Source: Selenomonadaceae bacterium (GTDB taxonomy: Bacteria > Bacillota > Negativicutes > Selenomonadales > Selenomonadaceae). From it: 64,000 nucleotides of DNA. This document shows, one piece after another, positions 34,778 to 44,687 of this stretch. Under the pieces are notes generated by a model that did no database searches, had not been told where the DNA came from, and worked only from the letters and a program-made list of their open reading frames with translations. A program made the translations under genes and the position numbers. Position 1 is the first letter of the stretch; each line of letters starts with the position of its first letter. The DNA is taken from positions 1 to 64,000 of the forward strand of contig JAFWWC010000026.1 in NCBI GenBank assembly GCA_017518105.1. Reading direction: 5' to 3'.

Positions 34778-36133
34778 ATGAAAAAATTTTTTAAATGGCT
34801 AACTCGCGGGGAAGAAGTGAATAAAGAAACCGAGTTCCTGCCCGCGATACTCGAAGTGACTGAAACGCCTCCTTCGCCGACGGGACGGCTCGTCATGTGG
34901 TCAATCTTGCTTCTAGTCGTCGTAGCGTTGGCTTGGTCAATCTTAGGGCATATCAACGAAGTCGCGGTTGCGGCGGGCAAGGTCATTCCCACAGGGCAAA
35001 TCAAAACCATTCAGGTTAAGAACAAGGGTATCATCAAAGAAATCAACGTCGAGGAAGGGCAGCTCGTTCAAGAAGGCGACGTTCTCGTTATCCTAGACCC
35101 GACGACGACGACCGCAGATTATGACAGCTTGAAGAAACGCGCCGCCTATTACAAGCTAGATATTCAACGCTTGACGGCGGAGCTTACCCAGCAACCCTTT
35201 ACGCCGGAGGAAGACCCCGACCTTGAGGCGCACGACCTAGCGGCGGAGATGGCTCTTTATCAAAGCCGCACTTCGGACTATCACACGCAACGACAAAGCC
35301 GCGTGGACGTCATCAATCAGAAGATGGCTAAACTGCAAGCGACGCAGGCGACCTACGAGAAGTTCGCGCAAGTTTTGTCTATCGAACAGGAGAAGGAAGC
35401 ACGCCTTACCGATTTGAGCGAGCAAAATGCTATTTCCCAATTCCAGCTCCTCGAACAGCAAAGCAAGACGATTGAATACGCCAAAAATGCACAGGCGCAA
35501 CTCGACGAACTCAACAGCATAAAAGCGGAAATCGCCGAGGCTCAGCAGAACTTAGCGAACGTCGACGCCTCTTATCACAAGGATATAATGACGGCACTCG
35601 TTGAGGCCAAGAAGGAGTATTACACAGTTACCGAGTCGATTAAAAAGGCGGACGAGGATTCACGCATGGCAACGATTTACGCGCCGACTTCAGGAAGAGT
35701 TTACAACCTGAATGTTCATACGCTAGGCGGCATCGTGACGGACGCCCAGCCTTTAATGCAGATTGTCCCCGAAGACGTTAAGCTTGAGTTTGAAGTTTAC
35801 GCGGACAACAAGGATATTGGCTTTATCAAAGTCGGGCAAGAGGCGGAAGTTAAGGTCGAGACTTTCAATTTCCAAAAGTTCGGCATGTACAAGGCTGAAG
35901 TCATGGAGATAAGCGCGGACGCCGTCAACGACCCCAGCGACCAGCTTAGGAACATGAAATATAAGCTCCTCCTCGACCCCACGAGCAATGATATTAACGT
36001 CTACGGTCAGCCGGCGAAACTCGAAGTTGGCATGAATGTCAGCGCGGAAATTAAAATCAAGGAAAAGAGAATTATTGACTTCTTCCTTGACCCGTTCCGC
36101 CGCTACACGTCCGAAGCTTTAAGGGAGCGGTGA
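34778..36133 (+). CDS. HlyD-family membrane fusion protein
   Basis: 451 residues: one N-terminal TM segment (about 46-66, MWSILLLVVVALAWSIL), a lipoyl half-motif, a long periplasmic coiled-coil hairpin (about 125-290), the second lipoyl half (ATIYAPTSGRVYNL) and a beta-barrel region ending near KRIIDFFLDP, as in HlyD/PrtE adaptors of type I secretion. It starts 5 bases after the first ABC gene and ends 3 bases before the second. It bridges the ABC subunits to an outer-membrane TolC homologue, which is not encoded here. Confidence 0.92.
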   Translation: MKKFFKWLTRGEEVNKETEFLPAILEVTETPPSPTGRLVMWSILLLVVVALAWSILGHINEVAVAAGKVIPTGQIKTIQVKNKGIIKEINVEEGQLVQEGDVLVILDPTTTTADYDSLKKRAAYYKLDIQRLTAELTQQPFTPEEDPDLEAHDLAAEMALYQSRTSDYHTQRQSRVDVINQKMAKLQATQATYEKFAQVLSIEQEKEARLTDLSEQNAISQFQLLEQQSKTIEYAKNAQAQLDELNSIKAEIAEAQQNLANVDASYHKDIMTALVEAKKEYYTVTESIKKADEDSRMATIYAPTSGRVYNLNVHTLGGIVTDAQPLMQIVPEDVKLEFEVYADNKDIGFIKVGQEAEVKVETFNFQKFGMYKAEVMEISADAVNDPSDQLRNMKYKLLLDPTSNDINVYGQPAKLEVGMNVSAEIKIKEKRIIDFFLDPFRRYTSEALRER

Positions 36134-36136
36134 TTT

Positions 36137-38413
36137 ATGGCAGAAAATAAAAATCCAACTCCTGATGACAAAAAGCTGACTCTCTCCAAGGGACAAGCTA
36201 TCGGCAAGATTGAACCAGAGAAAGCTCCAAAGACAAAATTGGATGCTGACGGTCTTGAGGTTGAGATTAAAGAGGCAGATTATAGCGGCATTGTCAACGG
36301 TATAGACACGGGGCTTGCTTGCCTAATCGCCATAGCAAAATACTACAACATTCCCGCCGATTATCGCCAACTCGAACGCGCTTATGTCTTGAAAGAGGGT
36401 AGCGTGGATTTTATGACGATTGTCCGAGCTGCCCGCGATTTGAAGTTGAAAGCCAGAATGTATGAGGGCTTAAAAGAGGCGGACTTAGACAAGCTGGTTT
36501 ATCCCGTCTTAATCAAATTGCGTTCGGGCAGAAGCGTCGTCATAACGACGATCCGCGAGGGCAATATCTACGTAATGGATCCAGCTTTTTCGCAACAGCC
36601 CGTAAAAATCGACCGCTATAAATTATTACTGGACTGGACAGGCGACGCAATACTTTTCACGCGCCGCTATGAGCTTGACAAGAAAAAAAGCAAATTCGAC
36701 CTCAGGTGGTTCGTGCCAGTCATGGCAAAATACTTGCCCTTATGGCGGAGCGTTTTGTTCTTGTCGCTAATCTTGCAAGTGTTAGGGCTGGCGTCCCCGT
36801 TCTTCGTGCAAAACATAATCGATAAAGTCTTGGTGCACAGAGCAGCGGAGGCATTAGATATTCTCGTTCTTGGCATGGTGGTTTGTACGGTCTTCCAACA
36901 GATAATGGAGGGGTTGCGAACCTATATTTTTGCAAACATTACAAGCAAGATGGACGTGGTGTTGAGTTCACGTCTTTACAGAAATATTACCTCCCTGCCA
37001 ATCAGCTACTTCCAAAAGTGGCAAGTCGGTGATGTCGTCTCACGTGTCGGCGAGCTTGAAACCTTGCGCAACTTCATGACGAACAACAGCCTAATGATTG
37101 TCTTGGATATTACCTTCGCGATAATTTATATTGCCGTCATGTTCATTTACTACAGCTGGATACTCTCTGCCGTCGTCTTGTGTATGATTCCGCTGTTCGT
37201 TCTCTTGAATCTAATTGTCGCGCCGATATTCAGACGTTTGATTAACGAAAGATTTTTAATCTCCAGTGAAAACCGCTCCTTCCTCATCGAGACGATAACT
37301 GGCATTCACACGGTTAAAGCCTCAAGCGTCGAAAACAATTTTATCCGCCGCTACGAAGAGATGCTGGCTCGTTTGGTCAAAGCCTCCCTCAATGTTGTCA
37401 ATGTGGCGAACGTCGCAAATTCTATCGCTACCTTCTTTAACAGCATGTTCAACCTTGTAATTCTGTGGGTCGGTGCCTATTACGTCATGGCGGGTGATAT
37501 TACCGTCGGCGAATTGATTGCCTTCCAGATGATTGCGGGGCAGTTAATCGCGCCGATTATGCGCCTTATCAATCAATGGCAAGACTTCCAAAGAGTTCGC
37601 GTTTCTATGGATAGGATGGCGGACATCATGGACGAAGAAACCGAGCCGGCGTTCAATCCTTCCCGCACGACACTACCTAGCCTGCGTGGAGAAATTGCCC
37701 TAGAAAAGCTAGCCTTCAGCTACACGGAAGAGGGCGGCAAAGTTCTAGACAACGTCAACATAAGAATTCCCGCTGGCATGAAAGTCGGTATCGTCGGGCG
37801 TTCGGGCTCTGGCAAGTCTACCTTAACGAAATTAATTCAGCGGCTCTACTTGCCTGACACGGGACGAATTTTGATTGACGGCGTGGACATTGCCCAAGTT
37901 GAGCCGGCGTGGCTCCGTCGTCAAATCGGTGTCGTGTTGCAAGACAGCAAACTTTTCAGCGGCACGATTGAAGAAAACATTCGCGTTGCTTGCCCGAATG
38001 CCACGCACGAAGAAATCATAAACGCGGCTCGTTTGGCTGGTGCCGATGAATTCATCAATCAATTACAAAACGGATATGAAACTGCGGTTGGCGAACGCGG
38101 TAGCCTTTTGAGCGGCGGTCAGCGTCAAAGAATTGCGATTGCCCGTGCCCTGCTCTCTGACCCGCGGATTATTATCTTCGACGAGGCAACAAGCGCACTC
38201 GATTACGAGTCCGAAAATATCATCATGAACAACATTGAAACCATTTCCCGCGGGCGAACGATGCTTATGATAGCCCACCGCCTGTCGACCGTCCGAGACT
38301 GCGACGCCATCATTGTTATCGATAAGGGACGCATAATCGAGGCTGGCACGCACGATGAATTGATGAAACGCAACGGCGTCTACGCCAAACTGCATCAAGC
38401 CCAGATGTCATAA
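36137..38413 (+). CDS. Type I secretion ABC transporter with degenerate C39-like domain (second subunit)
   Basis: 758 residues, paralogous to the first ABC subunit. The C39-like domain (about 45-170) has GIDTGLACLIAI where C39 proteases have D-C-G; the nucleophile Cys is Thr and the His is gone, so it is a non-cleaving substrate-docking domain. A six-TM region follows, then an intact ATPase: GRSGSGKST, LSGGQRQR, IIFDEATSALD, AHRLS. Two full ABC subunits around one HlyD suggest a heterodimeric exporter rather than the usual homodimer. A non-similar charged N-terminal 45 residues distinguishes it. Confidence 0.9.
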   Translation: MAENKNPTPDDKKLTLSKGQAIGKIEPEKAPKTKLDADGLEVEIKEADYSGIVNGIDTGLACLIAIAKYYNIPADYRQLERAYVLKEGSVDFMTIVRAARDLKLKARMYEGLKEADLDKLVYPVLIKLRSGRSVVITTIREGNIYVMDPAFSQQPVKIDRYKLLLDWTGDAILFTRRYELDKKKSKFDLRWFVPVMAKYLPLWRSVLFLSLILQVLGLASPFFVQNIIDKVLVHRAAEALDILVLGMVVCTVFQQIMEGLRTYIFANITSKMDVVLSSRLYRNITSLPISYFQKWQVGDVVSRVGELETLRNFMTNNSLMIVLDITFAIIYIAVMFIYYSWILSAVVLCMIPLFVLLNLIVAPIFRRLINERFLISSENRSFLIETITGIHTVKASSVENNFIRRYEEMLARLVKASLNVVNVANVANSIATFFNSMFNLVILWVGAYYVMAGDITVGELIAFQMIAGQLIAPIMRLINQWQDFQRVRVSMDRMADIMDEETEPAFNPSRTTLPSLRGEIALEKLAFSYTEEGGKVLDNVNIRIPAGMKVGIVGRSGSGKSTLTKLIQRLYLPDTGRILIDGVDIAQVEPAWLRRQIGVVLQDSKLFSGTIEENIRVACPNATHEEIINAARLAGADEFINQLQNGYETAVGERGSLLSGGQRQRIAIARALLSDPRIIIFDEATSALDYESENIIMNNIETISRGRTMLMIAHRLSTVRDCDAIIVIDKGRIIEAGTHDELMKRNGVYAKLHQAQMS

Positions 38414-38430
38414 AAGGAGCGATTTTTACC

Positions 38431-39666
38431 GTGAACATTTTTATTCTGCACCCGTCCTTCCCAGCACAGTATCTGAACCTTGCGCCTTACTTAGCAAGCA
38501 ATCCAGAAAACGGCGTTTACTTCCTGTCCAAAGAGAATTCAATCAATGCACAGCTTAAAAACGTGACGCTTGCCCTTTATCCCAAGCCGAGTGAGGAATC
38601 GGAGAAATGGATTAATACCTGCGGACCGTTGCGCCCTGCGGCGGAGGCTGTCGTTGAAGGGCAAGCGGTTCTGCGGGCAATGGAATGGCTTGCTAAAGAA
38701 AGGAACGTTAAGCCCGACGTGATAATCGGTCACACGGGCTGGGGTTCGACCCTCTATTGCAAGGACATGTATCCCAAAGTTCCTATCATGGGCTATTTCG
38801 AGTGGTATTACCTCGTCGAGGACAGCGATTGTTATTGGTGGCCGGATGAGATTCCGCAGTTGGGCAACCGCATTTCGATTCGCACGCGCAATGCTCATCA
38901 CTTGATGAATTTGGAGCTGTGCGACGCGGGCATTTGTCCGACTAAGTGGCAATATGAACAGTTCCCAGAAGAGTACAAGCCCAAGCTCAAAATCATTCAC
39001 GAGGGCATTGATACTAATTTCTGCTCGCCCGACCCCAGCGGCAAGCGTCCTGGTCTCGTGTTGGAAGACATTCAGCTTAACTTGCCCGAAGGCACCGAAA
39101 TTATAACTTACGTTGCTCGCGGCTTTGAAATCTATCGCGGCTTCCCGTACTTCATGGACGCTATCCGCCACGTGCTCGCCCGCCGCCCGAATACTCATGT
39201 TGTCATTGTCGGCAAGGATAGGATTTGTTACGGCGCACAGCTCAAGGACACGACCTATCTTAAGATTGAGGAGGAAAAGGGCGGCTACCCAACTGACCGC
39301 GTACACTTCGTGGGCTTGCGCAATCGCGGCGACTATCAAAAAATCTTGCGGGCGTCAAGTTGCCACGTCTATTTAACTCGTCCGTTCGTCTTAAGTTGGT
39401 CTTGCCTTGAGGCGATGAGCTTTGGCTGTCCTATGGTTGCGTCGAAAACTCCGCCCGTACAAGAGGTCATGCAAGACGGCGTCAACGGTTTGCTTGCGGA
39501 GTTCCGTTCGCCCTATCACATTGCCCGCAAGATTGAAGAGCAACTAGACGACCCCGAACGCGCTAAGAAATTGGGCGCGGCGGCTAGGGAAACAATCCTT
39601 GAACGTTTCGAGCTGATGCGTTGCATGAAGGCGCAAGAAGATTTGATGTATAGCTTGGTTCGTTAA
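38431..39666 (+). CDS. GT4-type glycosyltransferase linked to the exporter
   Basis: 411 residues starting at GTG 38431 behind AAAGGAG. It has a GT-B fold of GT4 type: N-terminal FILHPSFPAQYLNLA, DVIIGHTGWGSTLYC, KIIHEGIDT in the hinge region, VGKDRICYG, and the C-terminal donor-binding segment SCLEAMSFGCPMVASKTPPVQEV with the E-x7-E-like arrangement. It follows the second ABC gene by 17 bases, so it probably decorates the exported protein or a linked surface glycan. Substrate unknown. Confidence 0.85.
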   Translation: MNIFILHPSFPAQYLNLAPYLASNPENGVYFLSKENSINAQLKNVTLALYPKPSEESEKWINTCGPLRPAAEAVVEGQAVLRAMEWLAKERNVKPDVIIGHTGWGSTLYCKDMYPKVPIMGYFEWYYLVEDSDCYWWPDEIPQLGNRISIRTRNAHHLMNLELCDAGICPTKWQYEQFPEEYKPKLKIIHEGIDTNFCSPDPSGKRPGLVLEDIQLNLPEGTEIITYVARGFEIYRGFPYFMDAIRHVLARRPNTHVVIVGKDRICYGAQLKDTTYLKIEEEKGGYPTDRVHFVGLRNRGDYQKILRASSCHVYLTRPFVLSWSCLEAMSFGCPMVASKTPPVQEVMQDGVNGLLAEFRSPYHIARKIEEQLDDPERAKKLGAAARETILERFELMRCMKAQEDLMYSLVR

Positions 39667-39681
39667 GGCGAGGGCAACGCG

Positions 39682-41379
39682 ATGACTTTTGAAACTTTTA
39701 TCCCGGCGCGGTCAAAGCTTGTACTCGAACTGACAGGCGAGGTGCCCGACGACTTCGAGACGACGGAGAAAAAATTCTTAGAGATACAGCCCGAATGCCG
39801 CTACACGGTCGCGAAGGACTTGACTGACGTTAAAGGGGTATTCGACGTAATTTTAATTCACAGCCCGCTTATCGGCACGCTCAGCAATGATAAACTCGTC
39901 GCGCTGATAAAAAGAACCTCCGTAAACCTCAAGCGCGATGGCACGATGATTTTCACGCTGGATAATATCGGGCACGGCGAAAACCTCATGGCAATCCTTG
40001 AGGGCAAGCCGCCCAAATTCAAAGTCACGCTGACCCACGACGAACTTAGCGACGCGATTGAGGACGCGGGCTTATCCGTCCTTCGTTCGCTCAATGCCTC
40101 GCGCAGTACCCAGGTCACTCGAAAACTCGCCGACCTTGCCCAGACGGAGCTTGCGGTTTTTGTTTATATCTTCACCGCCTGCAAGAGTGCGCCGCCGAAG
40201 AAAACCTTAGTCCAAACGTTAATCGGCGAATCGACCGTTTGCGCACCGAGCCGTGTCCACATGCCAAACGCCTTCTTCATGGCGGAGCAAAATGTTTTTA
40301 TCGTAGCGTCGCTGGTCGGCAAGCAGTACAAACTTTTTGAACGCGAGCAATTCGAGGAAAGAATCTTCATCAATCAGCGCATGTGCTTTCCGTCGTTCGC
40401 GGTCGGCTTGGACTTCTTCAATATCTTGCGCAAGAAGGGAATACTTTTTATCTCGGAGATGGACGACCACCCGACGCTATGGGAAGACGATTACAAAAAA
40501 ACGGCGTGGATAAATTTCCGGGCGGTACATGCAATCCAAACGTCGACGCCGTACTTAGCGGATTATCTCAGCCAATTCAATCCGAACGTTACGGTTTTTG
40601 CGAATCACCTGCGCCGCCTGCCGCCGCGTCGAGACTTCAACGAGGAATTCAAGAAGAAAAAGCCCGTTACGATATTTTTCGGAGCACTCAATCGCGACAA
40701 AGATTTCATCGAGCTGTTGCCTATCCTGAATCGGTTCGCTAAGCAATACGGCAATAAGCTGGAGTTCAAGATACTGGCTCGGCGGAATTTGTTTGACGCG
40801 TTGGAGTCGGAGCATAAAACTTTCGTCGGGGACATGGACAAGTACGAGGGGCAATTCGTCTCCTATGACGAGTACGAGGCGGCGATACGTTCTTCTGATA
40901 TTGCGCTGTTGCCGCTGAGGGACAACGAGTTTAATCGCTCCAAGTCCGATTTGAAGTTCATAGAGTGCGCGGGCAATGGTGCAGTGGTGCTGGCGTCGCC
41001 GGTCGTGTATGCTAAGTCAATCGAGGAAGGGCGCACGGGTTTTATCTATCGAGACGACCGCGAGTTTGTCACTAAGCTAAACATGCTGATTAAGAACAGA
41101 AATTTGCGGCGCATGGTGGCGGAGACGGCTTACGATTATGTTCGGCGCGAGCGGCTTATGAGTCAACACTATATGGAGCGGCTGGAATGGTATCGCGAGC
41201 TATTGGCGCGGCTACCGGAATTGACAATCGCGGCGTCGAAGCGCATTCAAAAGTTCATTCCGGCTTTCAGGGAAGAGATTGCACAGTTCAGGGCGCGTTT
41301 CTCTCAAGAGTCAAACGTCTTGCCCTATGACACTGAAAGGAATTTAAAAGGCGGCGCAGAAATAATTATCCCGAAATAA
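39682..41379 (+). CDS. Glycosyltransferase with N-terminal methyltransferase-like domain
   Basis: 565 residues. Residues 1-165 look like a Rossmann-type methyltransferase remnant (VFDVILIHSPLIGTLS, LKRDGTMIFTLDN, HDELSDAIEDAGL) without an obvious glycine-rich SAM loop. From about 200 onward a glycosyltransferase-like domain follows (SEMDDHPTLW, TIFFGALNRDKDF, IALLPLRDNEFNRSKSDLKFIECAGNGA-type segment). It is the last gene of the exporter operon (15 bases after the GT4 gene). Glycosylation of the secreted substrate is inferred from context. Confidence 0.7.
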   Translation: MTFETFIPARSKLVLELTGEVPDDFETTEKKFLEIQPECRYTVAKDLTDVKGVFDVILIHSPLIGTLSNDKLVALIKRTSVNLKRDGTMIFTLDNIGHGENLMAILEGKPPKFKVTLTHDELSDAIEDAGLSVLRSLNASRSTQVTRKLADLAQTELAVFVYIFTACKSAPPKKTLVQTLIGESTVCAPSRVHMPNAFFMAEQNVFIVASLVGKQYKLFEREQFEERIFINQRMCFPSFAVGLDFFNILRKKGILFISEMDDHPTLWEDDYKKTAWINFRAVHAIQTSTPYLADYLSQFNPNVTVFANHLRRLPPRRDFNEEFKKKKPVTIFFGALNRDKDFIELLPILNRFAKQYGNKLEFKILARRNLFDALESEHKTFVGDMDKYEGQFVSYDEYEAAIRSSDIALLPLRDNEFNRSKSDLKFIECAGNGAVVLASPVVYAKSIEEGRTGFIYRDDREFVTKLNMLIKNRNLRRMVAETAYDYVRRERLMSQHYMERLEWYRELLARLPELTIAASKRIQKFIPAFREEIAQFRARFSQESNVLPYDTERNLKGGAEIIIPK

Positions 41380-41400
41380 ATCTTTGCGGGGGTGAGGAAA

Positions 41401-41781
41401 ATGTCGGAAGTTCAAATCTTTGGCGGCGCAAGCTCGGCGATAATGATGGTGGCGTATTGTTCGATGATAGCAATCGCGGTGCTTGGGATATTCATCGTGC
41501 TGTACTTGGGTAGTCGCAGTTCAAAGAAAAACGCGGGAATGCTTGAGGAACTTGTCCTTGACGAACGCCAGCAAAATCGCGACGGCTATACGAGCGTCAT
41601 TGACAAAAGCAAGTTCCTCGGCGCAATCGGCGTATGCGTGACTGACTTGCGACCGGCGGGAACGATTACGATTGAGGGCGAACCCGTCGACGTGGTGACG
41701 GAAGGCAGTTTCGTCAAGGCGGGCGACAGCGTCAAGGTCATCAACGTGGACGGCTCCCGCGTATTAGTCAGGCAAATCTAG
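41401..41781 (+). CDS. NfeD-like membrane protein
   Basis: 126 residues: one TM segment (about 15-38), then a C-terminal NfeD-type OB-fold ([46 protein letters not shown] pattern). ATG 41401 is taken over GTG 41392. It precedes floA by 16 bases; NfeD and flotillin-like proteins are commonly encoded together and act in membrane microdomains. Confidence 0.87.
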   Translation: MSEVQIFGGASSAIMMVAYCSMIAIAVLGIFIVLYLGSRSSKKNAGMLEELVLDERQQNRDGYTSVIDKSKFLGAIGVCVTDLRPAGTITIEGEPVDVVTEGSFVKAGDSVKVINVDGSRVLVRQI

Positions 41782-41797
41782 AGAGGGGGTCATCACT

Positions 41798-42793
41798 ATG
41801 GATGATGTTATGTTCGGTACTCTTTTCTTCGTGATAATCGGAATAGGAATCGCGTCGGTGTTCTTGCACTTCGTACCAATCGGGTTATGGATTTCGGCTT
41901 TGGCGGCTGATGTTCACGTCGGGATATTTACGCTAATCGGAATGAGAATGCGCCGCGTGCCTCCTGCTAAAATCGTCATGCCGCTAATCAAAGCTAACAA
42001 GGCGGGTCTCGATGTCAACGTCAATCAGCTGGAGGCTCACTACCTGGCGGGCGGCAACGTCGATAAGGTCGTTGACGCGCTGATTGCCTCGCAACGTGCA
42101 CAGATTGTTTTGCCGTTTGAAAGGTCAGCGGCGATTGACTTGGCAGGGCGCGACGTTTTGGAAGCGGTTCAAATGAGCGTCAATCCGAAAGTCATTGAAA
42201 CGCCCGTGGTTAGTGCGGTTGCTAAGAACGGTATCGAACTCAAGATTAAAGCACGCGTCACGGTTCGGGCGAACATTGATAGATTGGTCGGCGGCGCGGG
42301 CGAGCCTACGATTATTGCGCGTGTCGGCGAAGGTATCGTTACGACGGTCGGTAGCTCCGAAATGCACACGGACGTTTTGGAAAGCCCCGATGACATTTCA
42401 AAGACGGTGCTGGGCAAAGGTTTGGACGCTGGCACGGCGTTTGAAATCCTATCGATTGACATTGCGGACGTTGACGTTGGCAGGAATATCGGCGCACAAC
42501 TTCAGACTGACCAAGCCGAGGCAGATAAGCGAATCGCTCAAGCTAAAGCGGAAGAGCGTCGCGCAATGGCAGTCGCTAAAGAACAGGAAATGAAAGCCTA
42601 TACGCAGGAGATGGAAGCAAAGGTCGTCGAGGCTCAAGCGGAAGTCCCGCACGCTATGGCGGAGGCTCTAAAGGCGGGCAAGCTCGGCGTCATGGACTAC
42701 TACAACATGATGAACGTTCAATCCGATACCGATATGCGCAAATCCATAAGCGAGGTCGGCAAGGACAGAAAACATATTCCTGCACAGAAATAA
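41798..42793 (+). CDS. floA: Flotillin-like protein FloA
   Basis: 331 residues: an N-terminal membrane hairpin (about 5-45), an SPFH domain ([40 protein letters not shown]) and a C-terminal Ala/Glu-rich coiled coil (about 235-290). It matches FloA (YqfA family), which organises functional membrane microdomains. It starts behind AGAGAGGGGG and is followed by a strong terminator. Confidence 0.95.
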   Translation: MDDVMFGTLFFVIIGIGIASVFLHFVPIGLWISALAADVHVGIFTLIGMRMRRVPPAKIVMPLIKANKAGLDVNVNQLEAHYLAGGNVDKVVDALIASQRAQIVLPFERSAAIDLAGRDVLEAVQMSVNPKVIETPVVSAVAKNGIELKIKARVTVRANIDRLVGGAGEPTIIARVGEGIVTTVGSSEMHTDVLESPDDISKTVLGKGLDAGTAFEILSIDIADVDVGRNIGAQLQTDQAEADKRIAQAKAEERRAMAVAKEQEMKAYTQEMEAKVVEAQAEVPHAMAEALKAGKLGVMDYYNMMNVQSDTDMRKSISEVGKDRKHIPAQK

Positions 42794-42802
42794 AGCTTAT
42801 CG

Positions 42803-42838
42803 GAGTTTCGCAGGGCGCACTTGCGGAACTCTTTTTTT
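42803..42838 (+). terminator. Terminator after floA
   Basis: GAGTTTCGCA (from 42803) pairs with TGCGGAACTC, then seven T (42832-42838). It ends 11 bases before the ATG of the next gene, so that gene needs its own promoter or read-through. Confidence 0.85.
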
Positions 42839-42849
42839 GCGAGGACGAC

Positions 42850-44217
42850 ATGAAACTTTATCGCTATCGAACGATTAAAAGCGCACTTCGGGAATTGGAC
42901 AACGGCTCGTTTTACTTCGCGGCACCGACGGAACTCAATGACCCCATCGAAGGTTATTTGAAAATCTTTTGGCAGGGTGATGCGTCCGCGTGGGAAGGCT
43001 TGCTTAAAAATTTCGTCTGCAGTCTCTTCTACAGCTTGCAAACCTATCTGCTCGTGTCAGGGAAATTTTATGCCGCGCAGGAAAACTTCTTGAGCGACCT
43101 GCATAACAAAATCCTCTTGCCGGACATTCGTCAATTCGATGACTCGCCGCTCAGTCAAACTTTTGTGGAACTCGGCGAAACTTTTTTGACGGCGGGTAGC
43201 GTTCAAAAGGTCGTCGAATTCTACGGCAACGACGAAATCAGATGCTACGACAGGGAATTGGAATTTATCCTGCGCACCGTCACTGATGACGCCTGCCGCC
43301 TGTGCGTTCAAAGGTGCAAAGCCCTAAGCTTGATTCGCGACGACTTCGACGAAAATTTTTTCGATGTCGAATACGAAATCTCATTCGCGGAACTTAAAGG
43401 CATCAGCGACGCCGAACGCAAACGACGAATCGACGAGATTGAAAACTTGAACTGCGACTTAATGGAATCAGGCTTGCTCGCGCTGAAATTGAATCACCGT
43501 AGCTCAACCGCCGCCGAATACACTTTAAAGCAACGTCTGCTTTGGCTCCGATTCATTTTCCCGCGCAGGTACGTCGAACAGCTCAAGGAAATTATGTATC
43601 CCAATGGCTACGTCGTGTGCTTCTCTGATACCCCGACGAACTCGGCGATGTGGGGCAATTACGCTGACAATCACTGCGGCGTTTGTTTTGTCTACGAGAC
43701 GGAGACGCTTGACGGGCGCGAATTCATTCACCTTGCCGCCAAGTCGTTGGAGGTCAAGCCGATTAAGTACAGTGCACAATTCATCACGCGGAATTTCTTC
43801 GACACGTTGCGGCATTTGAAATTTATCCGCGTTGAGGATTGGTTGACGGGCAAAGGCGGCGTCAAAAGTTACAAGCTCAACGATACGACTGCGGGCGAAT
43901 ACGACGAGGATTATCACGAGAAATTTTATAACAAGCTTACCGATTGGAATCACGAGCACGAGTACAGAATTTTTTTATCGGACAGATTTTATCTCTACGG
44001 CGACAAATTTGCTCGGAAGTTGCGCTATAATATCAACGCGTTGACGGGAATTATTTTCGGACTGCGCACGACGCTAGATGATAAGCTCAAGCTGATTCAG
44101 AAGCTCGACCGCCTCGGCAAAACCGTCGCCAATTTCGATTTCCTTCAAGCCGAGTTCGACGACGAGACGCAAGTCATTTCTGTCCGCGAAAAAACTTTGC
44201 TCACCAAAATCACTTGA
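42850..44217 (+). CDS. DUF2971-like protein
   Basis: 455 residues. LYRYRTIKSALRELDNGSFYFAAPTELNDPIEG at the N-terminus and VCFSDTPTNSAMWGNYADNHCGVCFVYE near 255 fit the DUF2971 pattern (LYKY...FNDPFE and CFS...MW.HYA..H.G). The function is unknown; such genes are often seen in accessory or defence-associated regions. It is longer than the usual 250-350 residues because of an insert at about 95-245. It lies directly behind the floA terminator with a short GCGAGGA site, so expression is probably low. Confidence 0.75.
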   Translation: MKLYRYRTIKSALRELDNGSFYFAAPTELNDPIEGYLKIFWQGDASAWEGLLKNFVCSLFYSLQTYLLVSGKFYAAQENFLSDLHNKILLPDIRQFDDSPLSQTFVELGETFLTAGSVQKVVEFYGNDEIRCYDRELEFILRTVTDDACRLCVQRCKALSLIRDDFDENFFDVEYEISFAELKGISDAERKRRIDEIENLNCDLMESGLLALKLNHRSSTAAEYTLKQRLLWLRFIFPRRYVEQLKEIMYPNGYVVCFSDTPTNSAMWGNYADNHCGVCFVYETETLDGREFIHLAAKSLEVKPIKYSAQFITRNFFDTLRHLKFIRVEDWLTGKGGVKSYKLNDTTAGEYDEDYHEKFYNKLTDWNHEHEYRIFLSDRFYLYGDKFARKLRYNINALTGIIFGLRTTLDDKLKLIQKLDRLGKTVANFDFLQAEFDDETQVISVREKTLLTKIT

Positions 44218-44232
44218 AACGAGGTGCGATTT

Positions 44233-44601
44233 ATGGAACTGGCAACAATCTTCCTAATCTGGCTGGCAATTACGGTTATCGACAACCTAGCCAAGCGCAA
44301 AAAAAGACGACTCCCGCCGCCGGAGACCCCGCCCAACTTCGACATACCGACGATACAGGGCGACCCGAATTTCCCCAGCGAAGAACCCCCAATCTTTATC
44401 GAAAATCCACGGCAAGCGGAAGTCCGTCCACGAGATTTAACGCCGACGCCGCGTCCGAAAAAAATTTCTCCACGGGAAGTTCATCAGGCGGAGGAGACTA
44501 ACGAACTTGACTTGACCTTGACGCCCGCAAATGTCATGCAAGCTTTTGTCCTCAGCGAAGTTTTGGATAAACCTAAGGCACTGCGGCGCAGACGCTTCTA
44601 A
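44233..44601 (+). CDS. Small membrane-anchored protein of unknown function
   Basis: 122 residues from ATG 44233 (GAGGTG lies 7 bases upstream). One N-terminal TM helix (about 2-17), a basic stop-transfer stretch (KRKKRR), then a Pro-rich linker (PPPETPPNFDIP, LTPTPRP) and a C-terminal helix (NVMQAFVLSEVLDKPKAL). It has the appearance of a membrane-tethered adaptor. It is encoded 15 bases after the DUF2971-like gene and followed by a terminator. Confidence 0.65.
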   Translation: MELATIFLIWLAITVIDNLAKRKKRRLPPPETPPNFDIPTIQGDPNFPSEEPPIFIENPRQAEVRPRDLTPTPRPKKISPREVHQAEETNELDLTLTPANVMQAFVLSEVLDKPKALRRRRF

Positions 44602-44608
44602 AACTCTC

Positions 44609-44645
44609 GACCGCTAAGCAACAAGTTGTAAAGCGGTCTTTTTTA
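44609..44645 (+). terminator. Terminator before manA
   Basis: GACCGCT (44609-44615) pairs with AGCGGTC (44632-44638), followed by six T (44639-44644). The manA promoter overlaps it. Confidence 0.8.
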
Positions 44646-44654
44646 TGCTATAGT
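44626..44654 (+). promoter_or_regulatory. Promoter of manA
   Basis: TTGTAA (44626-44631), 17 bases, TATAGT (44649-44654) with an extended TGC before it. The -35 lies in the loop/stem of the preceding terminator. Confidence 0.6.
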
Positions 44655-44687
44655 GCCAGCATCATTTATCGGAGGTGGAAAATTTTC

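Noticed and set aside
38539..39339. A 266-codon open frame antisense to the GT4 gene.
   Set aside because: A shadow of a well-supported glycosyltransferase reading frame, with no ribosome site or family match.
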